A stretch of 64,000 nucleotides of DNA from Lactococcus formosensis. GTDB lineage: Bacteria > Bacillota > Bacilli > Lactobacillales > Streptococcaceae. Numbering within the stretch: the first letter of the stretch is position 1; each line of letters begins with the position of its first letter. The stretch is from positions 310,001-374,000 of the forward strand of contig NZ_BOVP01000001.1 of the NCBI RefSeq assembly GCF_018403745.1. Reading direction: 5' to 3'. Under the pieces are notes generated by a model. The model had not been told where the DNA came from, made no database searches, and saw only the letters and a list, made by a program, of their open reading frames with translations. Shown one piece after another: positions 41,476 to 48,716 of this stretch. A program made the position numbers and the translations under genes.

Positions 41476-42402
41476 ATGAAAAAATTCGAATATCGAACTT
41501 CAAGTTCTCAATTTTATAAACAATGCCTCACAAAAGCAAATTTGTTACTAGATCAAATTTCTGAAACATTAAAAAAGCCTAAAATTAAAATAACTCCATT
41601 AGATATTATTTTCTATTTTGAAATGAATTATAATATTCTTTTCACGTTTTTTGGGTCTACTCCTTCACACAAAATAAATAAATTTGAAGCACTAGTACAA
41701 AATTCTAACTTTGAATTTGTAAATAAGAAAATGGTTAATCGCCTCGCAGGTATCACTATTCCTAAAAATGGAAGAATAGTCATTATGATTAACCAAACTA
41801 TGCCACGTTCACGTGTTATTTATACAATACTTCATGAACTTTGCCATTTATACTTTCATAATATGGAAGCAAACAAAAGAATTTTTGCTTCAAAATTCTA
41901 TGGAAATTATCCTGATAAAATACTACCTTATGAGGATGAGGCGAATATCATAGCTTCTATCTTATTTTGCCCCACCGACAAACTGGAATCATTATTTTAC
42001 AGAAATTATTCTTTTAGCAAAATTATCTTAGTAACTAACATGAGTCACAAAGCTTTGCATAATCGACTTATGAATTATTTATATCATATTTTAAAACTAC
42101 CTCGACCACTAGCTTTGGAACTAGTTTTAGGACTAAAAAATAATAATCATCTTGCTTCTAATAAAATAAAAAATCTCGTAATCCAAAAAAACTCAGGAAA
42201 TGCGGCTAATAATAATTCTCCAATTAAAATAAGTAATGGAAATATTATAAATATAGTATCCTGTGTGTCCTTTTTAAAACGCCTATCATTAAACGAACTT
42301 ATTTTAGAATTAGAATATGCACATTTCACTAAAAATACCTTATTGGAAGAATTAGTAATGAATGAATATTATAAAAAGCAATCAAAAAAACTGCTGGTTT
42401 AA
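41476..42402 (+). CDS. ImmA/IrrE family zinc metallopeptidase
   Basis: This 308-residue protein carries the gluzincin motif HELCHLYFH (near residue 122) with a downstream YEDEANIIAS Glu-containing helix, as in ImmA/IrrE proteases. ImmA cleaves the ImmR repressor to switch on ICE excision. It is longer than ICEBs1 ImmA, with an extra C-terminal region of about 100 residues. The stop codon lies in a terminator. Confidence 0.86.
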   Translation: MKKFEYRTSSSQFYKQCLTKANLLLDQISETLKKPKIKITPLDIIFYFEMNYNILFTFFGSTPSHKINKFEALVQNSNFEFVNKKMVNRLAGITIPKNGRIVIMINQTMPRSRVIYTILHELCHLYFHNMEANKRIFASKFYGNYPDKILPYEDEANIIASILFCPTDKLESLFYRNYSFSKIILVTNMSHKALHNRLMNYLYHILKLPRPLALELVLGLKNNNHLASNKIKNLVIQKNSGNAANNNSPIKISNGNIINIVSCVSFLKRLSLNELILELEYAHFTKNTLLEELVMNEYYKKQSKKLLV

Positions 42403-42413
42403 TCCAACAGTTT
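42390..42413 (+). terminator. Terminator of the immR-immA-like operon
   Basis: ACTG(C)TGG...CCA(A)CAGT pairs around TTTAAT and is followed by TTTATTTAT, overlapping the stop codon of the protease gene. Confidence 0.65.
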
Positions 42414-42416
42414 TAT

Positions 42417-42788
42417 TTATTTTTTACGAGCATTTTTGTAAGTTTCTGAACCTTCTTTTACATAATCTTGTCCATAAAAACTAAAAATATCACCTTTTAT
42501 AGTATAAGGTGTACTAGCTTCTCCAGCATATGACATAGTTTTTTTCTTTAGATCTAAATCCCAAGAAGAATCACCTTGTCCCTCTGTATCTGAAGTATAT
42601 GTTAATTTATCACCTTTTATAACAATTTTTGGTGTATCAAAATATTTAGTATCTTCTTTATCATAATCTGAATAAGAATAATACGTTCCATCCAAATTGT
42701 TTGATTTTATTTGTTTTATTCCAAAAAATACGGAAATTAAAACTACTAAACCGATAATACCAATAATATAATATTTTTTACTTTTCAT
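42417..42788 (-). CDS. Hypothetical membrane-anchored protein
   Basis: This 123-residue protein has an N-terminal membrane helix (YYIIGIIGLVVLISVFFGI) and a beta-rich extracytoplasmic domain (GTYYSYSDYDKEDTKYF, KIVIKGDKLTYTSDTEG, TPYTIKGDIFSFYGQDY), reminiscent of small lipocalin-like or DUF-type domains of Firmicutes. It overlaps the upstream membrane protein gene by four bases. Function unknown. Confidence 0.62.
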   Translation of the reverse strand: MKSKKYYIIGIIGLVVLISVFFGIKQIKSNNLDGTYYSYSDYDKEDTKYFDTPKIVIKGDKLTYTSDTEGQGDSSWDLDLKKKTMSYAGEASTPYTIKGDIFSFYGQDYVKEGSETYKNARKK

Positions 42789-43372
42789 TTTCCTACCTTA
42801 TTTCTAATAAATTCTACACGAATGGAACCATCATGTGTTAAATTGATATTTAGACTACCATTCTGTATGCTATCTTCTAAAAATGAAATTGCATATGGTT
42901 GAAGATTATATTGAAATAGACCTCTATTATCACTCAATTCAGCTGAACGATAGATTATATGCTTTTGTTCTAACGGAACTCGCATACCATCAGACATTGA
43001 CACGCTAGCTGCCATGTTAAAACTATTACTATCATCATTGTAAAAATATCTAACTAACCAAGTTATTTCATGAACTGATATTGTATTTTCTAAATACTTC
43101 AAGGCAATTTTTTTAGGAGAAAAAATTAGCTCAAAACCAATACTCCACAAAACTCCAAGTGCTATTAAAATTAAATATAATCCAGATATTACCAAAGCCA
43201 ATCCTATGTACATTTGATAATCTTTTTTAAAAGATTCCAATCCAATTTTTAAAATAACTTGATTAGGTAGATAAGTTATTAATAAAGTCCCTAAAAAAAT
43301 TATTGCCATTAATAGGGTTAAATTAATCTTTTTTATTAGTTCTCCAATAAACTCGAACATTTTATTCTCCAT
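42785..43372 (-). CDS. Membrane protein resembling superinfection exclusion SieB
   Basis: This 195-residue protein has two N-terminal membrane helices (about 18-35 and 52-77), then a soluble domain (KKIALKYLENTISVHEITWLVRYFY ... HIIYRSAELSDNRGLFQYNLQPYA). The layout and the late IIYRS...FQYNLQPYA segment resemble SieB-like superinfection exclusion proteins. This is a tentative family call. If right, the two-gene operon would be an exclusion or defence cassette of the ICE. Confidence 0.5.
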   Translation of the reverse strand: MENKMFEFIGELIKKINLTLLMAIIFLGTLLITYLPNQVILKIGLESFKKDYQMYIGLALVISGLYLILIALGVLWSIGFELIFSPKKIALKYLENTISVHEITWLVRYFYNDDSNSFNMAASVSMSDGMRVPLEQKHIIYRSAELSDNRGLFQYNLQPYAISFLEDSIQNGSLNINLTHDGSIRVEFIRNKVGK

Positions 43373-43429
43373 CTTTAATATAAAAACATACTCTTAATAT
43401 ATATTTTACCATAAATAAAATTTATAAAA

Positions 43430-43633
43430 TAAAAAGTCGTTAATAATAACGGCTCTTTACTTTATAAATTTTAAACACACTGCTTCATTTGCTTGGTTAA
43501 TTTTTTGGTTAGTTTTAATCTTCCTTTATCAGAAAGGTTCATTTACTGCGGTAAATACAAACTTTAAGATAAAGCTTTATTTTAGCATAATCACACTTAC
43601 AAAGTAAAAAGTCATTCTAAGACTTTTTACTTT
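43430..43633 (+). repeat. ICE right-end repeat, copy A
   Basis: The unit runs hairpin GTCGTT...AACGGC, then TTTATAAATTTTA-ACACAC, then GCTTGGTTAATTTTTTGG and a second GGTTAG (43491-43513). An att-like string GCATAATCACACTTACAA follows at 43585, and a strong 12-bp hairpin AAGTAAAAAGTC / GACTTTTTACTT (43602-43633). It shares order and sequence with copies B and C near attR. It lies between the ICE body and the restriction-modification genes. Confidence 0.65.
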
Positions 43634-43689
43634 TATTTTAAACGGCTATCTATCTGACTAAAATCCCTTTATAATTAGGCTTGGGCAAA

Positions 43690-45162
43690 CTAATATGATA
43701 CACCGAATTCACTATAAATATACTCTATTAAAATTGGTGTTAGGTCGTACCCTAAAGATTTTTCAACTAACTTGTCTAAAGTTTTATAACTCAACTCTCT
43801 ACCATATCTTTTAATACTTTGATAAAAATAATTAGTTATAACAGAAGCTTTTATTATTGTAATTGGTTCATTTTTAATATCCCTTATACACGCTGGGGTA
43901 AAATCAGGTGTAACAACAATAGTGTATAAAAGGGAATGCCTCTCTCTATGTTGTTTAAGTCTTGAAGAATGAACTTCAAGTAGCTTATTTTTAGTAGACT
44001 TCGCTTCAATAGTAAAGTTCTTTTTATGAACTTCTGAAACATCATAGATACAAACAACATCTGGTTCACCAGCTCCTGAAATTTTTCTTGCCGAAACATC
44101 TTTAAATAAATTAAATGCGTCTGCTAAAGCATCTTCAAATAAATCATAATCTCTATGTTTTTCATTTCTTGAATACCTATTTATAGAAGAAACAATTTCA
44201 AGAAGTTCTTGATTTTCCTCACCAATGGTTTCACCAATTTCAGTCAATAATTCCTTAGGATAAAAGCTATAAAAAGACATTACTATATCTTCCATAAACT
44301 TCCCTTGAGCATCTTCTCCTTCAGGATAAGGCTTTTCATAAAATGGATATTTCTCTAATAGTCTTTTCACAAATGGAAATACTTCTTGTGATAAGCTAAC
44401 ATAGTTAGTCCTATAAGCTCTATGGCCAGTATTATTCCCTTGAACTAAGCTTCCCACACTTTCACCTTCAACAATATCTAATATACCTGCACCTTGAAAT
44501 AACTGAGAAGCATAGCTCCACTCATGTATAGAGTTAGCCAATACACTTTCTTGTTTTTTAAATTCAACTAATTTTTCTTCAACCGAAGTTTTTCTTAGAG
44601 CTAATATATCCTGTATTAAATCCTCATATGTCAGTTTATCACATCGTTTAATAAACATAACTAGAAAAAAAACTTCATCATTATATAATTTTCCAGAAAG
44701 TCGAGGATCAACCAATAAATTAAACAAGAGGCGAAATGGAAAAATATTAAAATCTCCTGACATTTTTGAAAAAGGTTGACGAAACGGATTACCTATTAAC
44801 ATCGTCAAAAAAATTTTAGATACCTTTTCTGAATCTCCAATGTTATCTAGTAACAAATTCCCCAAAGGACTGAAAACAAATTTTTTATCGCCTTGCTTTT
44901 TAGTTTTTCCTTTAGCATAAAAACCAAACATATACCAAGCTATTTGAATAATCTTAAACTTACCTGTGTCAATACTAATCTTTTGTCGAGGAGAATATAC
45001 GCCTTCATTTTCCATCTCTTCTAACATCTCTGTGATGCCTTTATCAGTCAATATTGCATTTCTACGAAGTGCGTAAGCATAAACAATCATTAAATCAAAA
45101 TCTTTCATGTACTTCATTATTGTCCATTTTTGCTTTAAATCATATCTATTATATTCAATCAT
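43690..45162 (-). CDS. Type II restriction endonuclease
   Basis: This 490-residue protein lies directly downstream of two m5C methyltransferases. A PD-(D/E)xK-type nuclease core is visible near residue 370-400: SGAGEPDVVCIYD, then NFTIEAKSTKN (Asp ... Glu-Ala-Lys). Size and layout resemble AlwI-like type IIS enzymes, so an asymmetric recognition site is plausible. The N-terminal two thirds would be the DNA recognition part. Codon use is very AT-rich, suggesting transfer separate from the ICE core. Confidence 0.78.
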   Translation of the reverse strand: MIEYNRYDLKQKWTIMKYMKDFDLMIVYAYALRRNAILTDKGITEMLEEMENEGVYSPRQKISIDTGKFKIIQIAWYMFGFYAKGKTKKQGDKKFVFSPLGNLLLDNIGDSEKVSKIFLTMLIGNPFRQPFSKMSGDFNIFPFRLLFNLLVDPRLSGKLYNDEVFFLVMFIKRCDKLTYEDLIQDILALRKTSVEEKLVEFKKQESVLANSIHEWSYASQLFQGAGILDIVEGESVGSLVQGNNTGHRAYRTNYVSLSQEVFPFVKRLLEKYPFYEKPYPEGEDAQGKFMEDIVMSFYSFYPKELLTEIGETIGEENQELLEIVSSINRYSRNEKHRDYDLFEDALADAFNLFKDVSARKISGAGEPDVVCIYDVSEVHKKNFTIEAKSTKNKLLEVHSSRLKQHRERHSLLYTIVVTPDFTPACIRDIKNEPITIIKASVITNYFYQSIKRYGRELSYKTLDKLVEKSLGYDLTPILIEYIYSEFGVSY

Positions 45163-45187
45163 TCTAAAATGTCTCTTTCCACTTAAT

Positions 45188-46255
45188 TTATTTTTTTATC
45201 ATTTCTACAATTTTCTTACTAAGTAATGGTGGAACCGACTCTCCTATTAACATTCGAACAAATTTATCTTCTTTTTCATCTAGCTGTTCTGGGATATTCC
45301 AATCAAGTGGTAAAGAGGAAACAATAATTATTTCACGCAAGGTTAGAGCCCTAGCATCACTCCAAGTTCCATCATCTTTTAGTCTACCTGGATGTACATT
45401 ATTGTGGCCACTAATCATAAAATTATTTGTAGCTCTAGCTGGGGAAGGTTCTGACCATTTCATTCTCTTATATGTATTATGAAACCCCTTAACTTTTACT
45501 CCATCCTTTTTCTTAGGATAATGTATAGGATTAGTCATTGCACTTTTTCCTTCTGGAGTATGCTTCATCACATGCACATTCATCTCGCTAGCTTTTAAGG
45601 CATTATGCCATTTTAGTGAACTTTTTTCCCCTGCCTCGAGACTCGGAAGATTACCAATAGATTCTTCAAGAGTAATTATCTTATCGTCTTTTTCAGGCCA
45701 TGCCCATGATAATTTCTTTTTAAATAATTTTACAATAGCACGAGGACGACTTTGTGGTACTCCATAATCTTTTGCATTCAGAATATCTGCTTCAATAGTA
45801 TATAAATCACCAAACTCTTGTTCTAGAATATCAATAAATGAATATTCCCCTTCTTCATATGTAAACTTCATTTTCAAAAATTTAGGAACATTTTCCACTA
45901 ATACATAGCTCGGGTGTAAATCATGAATCGCTTTAATAACATACCAAAAAAGTTCATTTCTTGCATCAGTATAATATTGTTTTTTTCCTAGGGTACTCAT
46001 TCCTTGACACGGAGGAGTACCTATAATCATATCTACTTTCTCTTTTTTTGCAGAGTTAATTACTTTGTTATATATAACATCATCAGTTATACTGCCCGTT
46101 ATCATATATGTATTAGGATGAAGTCTCTTATAATAATCTGCTCGTTCTGGAACCACTTCATTGGCAACTTTGACATCAAACCCAATTTCTTCAAAGTAGG
46201 TTTCAGCAATACCCGCACTAGAAAACAGCGATAACAGTTTTATATTGTTTTTCAT
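45188..46255 (-). CDS. DNA (cytosine-5) methyltransferase, second copy
   Basis: This 355-residue enzyme has m5C motifs in order: motif I LSLFSSAGIAETYF, motif IV GTPPCQGMS (catalytic Cys near residue 82), motif VI LVENVP, motif VIII VPQSRPRAIV, and C-terminal LIGESVPPLLSKKI (motif X). It is paralogous to the neighbour and overlaps its stop by four bases. Two cytosine methyltransferases in one system usually each protect one strand of an asymmetric site. Confidence 0.92.
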   Translation of the reverse strand: MKNNIKLLSLFSSAGIAETYFEEIGFDVKVANEVVPERADYYKRLHPNTYMITGSITDDVIYNKVINSAKKEKVDMIIGTPPCQGMSTLGKKQYYTDARNELFWYVIKAIHDLHPSYVLVENVPKFLKMKFTYEEGEYSFIDILEQEFGDLYTIEADILNAKDYGVPQSRPRAIVKLFKKKLSWAWPEKDDKIITLEESIGNLPSLEAGEKSSLKWHNALKASEMNVHVMKHTPEGKSAMTNPIHYPKKKDGVKVKGFHNTYKRMKWSEPSPARATNNFMISGHNNVHPGRLKDDGTWSDARALTLREIIIVSSLPLDWNIPEQLDEKEDKFVRMLIGESVPPLLSKKIVEMIKK

Positions 46256-47304
46256 TTAATACCTTTTACTATTTCTTTTAACATCAGTGGAGGAATTCCT
46301 TCACCTATCAATGTTCTAAATTGTCTTTCACTTAAATTTGAAGGAATGTCCATATCTCCAGGCAAAGAAGAAATTATCAATAATTCCCTTAATGATAGAA
46401 CTCTTGCATCAGAATATGTACCATCGCTTTTGAGTCTTCCCGGATGAACATTTTCCTGAGAAGAAATAATCTCATTTCTCATTGTCACTGTTGGAGCTGG
46501 AACATCCCACCGCATACGCTTATATGTGTTATTAAAGCCTTTTATTCTCTCACCATCAACCTTTTTCGGAAAATAATGCTTATTATCAAATGCACTTTTC
46601 CCTGTGGGTGTATGCCTCATACATAAAATTTGATTATCAGGATGCTTTCTAGAAAAATGATTTTTTACACTACTCTTCTCCCCAGATTCTAAAATTGGCA
46701 AATTACCTATAGCATCCTCCAATGAAACTATTTTTCCACTTGGACTAACTCTCCAATCTAAACCCTTCTTCCATACTCTATATACTATTCTAAAGCGAGT
46801 CTGAGGAACTCCAAAATCTGCTGCATTATATTCTACAACTTCAATATTATAATATTTTTCATATTTCACTTTCAATAATTCTTCCAGTGACAAAAATTCC
46901 CCCTTATATGGAAATACCATCTTTTTAAAACGAGGAACATTTTCTATAAGTAAATAATTGCTTTTTAATTTATCAAAAACCTCTAATGCCTCTAATACTA
47001 AATAATTTCTAGGATCTTTTAGATAATCCTCTTCTTTCTTATTAAGACCTGCTAATGAGACTCCTTGACACGGAGGAGTTGCAATAATTAAATCTATTTT
47101 CTGATTCAATACCTTATCATATATTTCTTTTTTTACTCTGTCCCTCGTCAAATCTCCTATAATAATATCTGTATCAGGATAAATATCTTTATGAGCTTCT
47201 GCACGTAATCGTTCAAGTTCACATGATAATACCATATCTATTCCTGCAGACTTTAAGTAGTACTCTGCAACTCCTATACTAGAAAATAATGATATACCTT
47301 TCAT
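46252..47304 (-). CDS. DNA (cytosine-5) methyltransferase, first copy
   Basis: This 350-residue m5C methyltransferase has motif I ISLFSSIGVAEYYL, motif IV ATPPCQGVS, motif VI LIENVP, motif VIII VPQTRFRIVY and motif X LIGEGIPPLMLKEI. AAGAGGAAG precedes the ATG. It heads the operon methyltransferase-methyltransferase-endonuclease. The target recognition regions (between motifs VIII and IX) of the two copies share HTPxGKSA and PKKxDGxxxKGF, so both may read related half-sites. Confidence 0.92.
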   Translation of the reverse strand: MKGISLFSSIGVAEYYLKSAGIDMVLSCELERLRAEAHKDIYPDTDIIIGDLTRDRVKKEIYDKVLNQKIDLIIATPPCQGVSLAGLNKKEEDYLKDPRNYLVLEALEVFDKLKSNYLLIENVPRFKKMVFPYKGEFLSLEELLKVKYEKYYNIEVVEYNAADFGVPQTRFRIVYRVWKKGLDWRVSPSGKIVSLEDAIGNLPILESGEKSSVKNHFSRKHPDNQILCMRHTPTGKSAFDNKHYFPKKVDGERIKGFNNTYKRMRWDVPAPTVTMRNEIISSQENVHPGRLKSDGTYSDARVLSLRELLIISSLPGDMDIPSNLSERQFRTLIGEGIPPLMLKEIVKGIK

Positions 47305-47640
47305 TCTTCCTCTTATTCTATTTATCTAACTTATTACCTTAAAATATCCACATGATAATTTTTTTATATTTATATTCATATGGTAATCATATAATTCTAC
47401 ACAACATTATAACATTTAAGCTTAAATTTTCAGTAATATTTGTACCAATCATCGCACTATTTCAACTGCACCATCATTTAAAATTTAAAGTACTATTCAA
47501 TGATTATATTGACTATATATTCTCCATTTACTTTTTAAATATCACAAAATATATGATTTAGTAACTCTTTCTCATCGCTAAGTATTAAAAAAGAATATAT
47601 TATAAATATTTTTTTCTTTCAATTTTTGCATCCACACAGT
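47305..47640. other. Region upstream of the restriction-modification operon
   Basis: Very AT-rich DNA with no credible gene; it should hold the promoter of the methyltransferase operon. A 69-codon plus-strand ORF here looks like translated AT-rich noise. Confidence 0.45.
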
Positions 47641-47838
47641 AAAAAAATTGCTAAGCTATTAAAACTCAGCAGTTTTTTATTCGACAAATTACACACACAC
47701 TTTAATTGCTTGGTTAGTTTTTTGGTTAATTTAATACCCCTTCTATCACAATTACTGTTATAGTGCGGATAGACAAATTTTAAATCATTTTACCATAATG
47801 CTTTATATTAATATTTTATCACAATCAAACCTACAAAG
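47641..47838 (+). repeat. ICE right-end repeat, copy B
   Basis: A hairpin (TTGCTAAG / CTCAGCAG then T6) is followed by AAATTACACACAC, the doublet TTGCTTGGTTAGTTTTTTGG (47705-47724), and about 95 bases later an att-like string CACAATCAAACCTACAAAG. The order matches copies A and C. Confidence 0.65.
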
Positions 47839-47935
47839 TAAAAACCGCAGAATTATTATTTCACGGTCTTTATTTTATAAATTTTATTACACACATTTTC
47901 ATTGCTTGGTTAGTTTTTTGGTTAGTTTTTATTTA
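47839..47935 (+). repeat. ICE right-end repeat, copy C (true right end)
   Basis: A hairpin (ACCG...CGGT then TTTATTTT) is followed by ATAAATTTTATTACACACA and the doublet TTGCTTGGTTAGTTTTTTGG, then GTTAG. The 30-bp attR repeat follows 40 bases later, so this copy is the current right end of the island. Confidence 0.7.
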
Positions 47936-47970
47936 ATAATACTCTAAACCCAATAATAATAATCAAAAAA

Positions 47971-48000
47971 CAAATATTTTGCTATAATTACATTATACAA
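47971..48000 (+). repeat. attR: right 30-bp attachment repeat
   Basis: It matches attL (11200-11229) at 28 of 30 positions. Its TGCTATAAT lies about 45 bases before the recU start and is probably the recU promoter -10 region, so insertion keeps the core promoter but replaces everything upstream of it. Confidence 0.8.
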
Positions 48001-48034
48001 TAGAAGTAACAATTTAATATATGGAAACACACAC

Positions 48035-48685
48035 ATGCTAAAATATCCTCAAGGATTAAATAAACAAAGAAAAATTTTTTCAGAAAAACAAACGGAGAAA
48101 AAAGTGGTGCATAACACTGCGAAAAGTGCTCCGAATATGGTAAAATCTAAATCGGCAGTAAAATTTGGTAAACGTGGAATGAACTTTGAAGCAGAGATTA
48201 ATGCGACGAATGATTATTATCTCGCACATGATATCGCTGTGATCCATAAAAAACCAACGCCTATACAAATTGTAAAGGTGGATTATCCCCAACGTAGCCG
48301 TGCTAAAATTACCGAAGCCTACTTTAGACAGGCTTCAACGACAGATTATTCTGGCGTCTACCAAGGAAGATATATTGATTTTGAAGCCAAAGAAACCCAT
48401 CAGAAGACAAGTTTTCCTCTGAAAAATTTTCATGAGCATCAAATCGTCCATATGTCTAAAGTTCTTGAACAAAAAGGGATTGCCTTTGTTCTTTTACACT
48501 TTGCGTCTTTGGGCGAAACTTACTACTTGCCTTCTGAGAATTTGATTCGTTTTTATCAAGAGAAAAAAGGTTTGAAATCTATCCCTCTTGATTACATTAA
48601 GCAACATGCTTACCAAATTTCATCAAATCAGATTCCTAGGATTCCATACTTGGATATCGTTAATCAACTTTGCGAGGTGAATTAA
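48035..48685 (+). CDS. recU: Holliday junction resolvase RecU
   Basis: RecU cleaves Holliday junctions and helps RecA in Firmicutes. The 216 residues include the N-terminal [29 protein letters not shown] (a conserved Glu), and the PD-(D/E)xK core [19 protein letters not shown] near residue 110. The C-terminus ends [13 protein letters not shown]. The ribosome site at the ATG is weak. Paired with pbp1A as in other cocci and bacilli. The mobile island inserts just upstream. Confidence 0.94.
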   Translation: MLKYPQGLNKQRKIFSEKQTEKKVVHNTAKSAPNMVKSKSAVKFGKRGMNFEAEINATNDYYLAHDIAVIHKKPTPIQIVKVDYPQRSRAKITEAYFRQASTTDYSGVYQGRYIDFEAKETHQKTSFPLKNFHEHQIVHMSKVLEQKGIAFVLLHFASLGETYYLPSENLIRFYQEKKGLKSIPLDYIKQHAYQISSNQIPRIPYLDIVNQLCEVN

Positions 48686-48716
48686 AATTCCTACTAATAA
48701 ACGAAAAAAATCAAAA

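Noticed and set aside
47352..47561. 69-codon plus-strand ORF upstream of the methyltransferases
   Set aside because: Very AT-rich, Phe/Ile-rich translation without ribosome site; it opposes the expected promoter of the operon.
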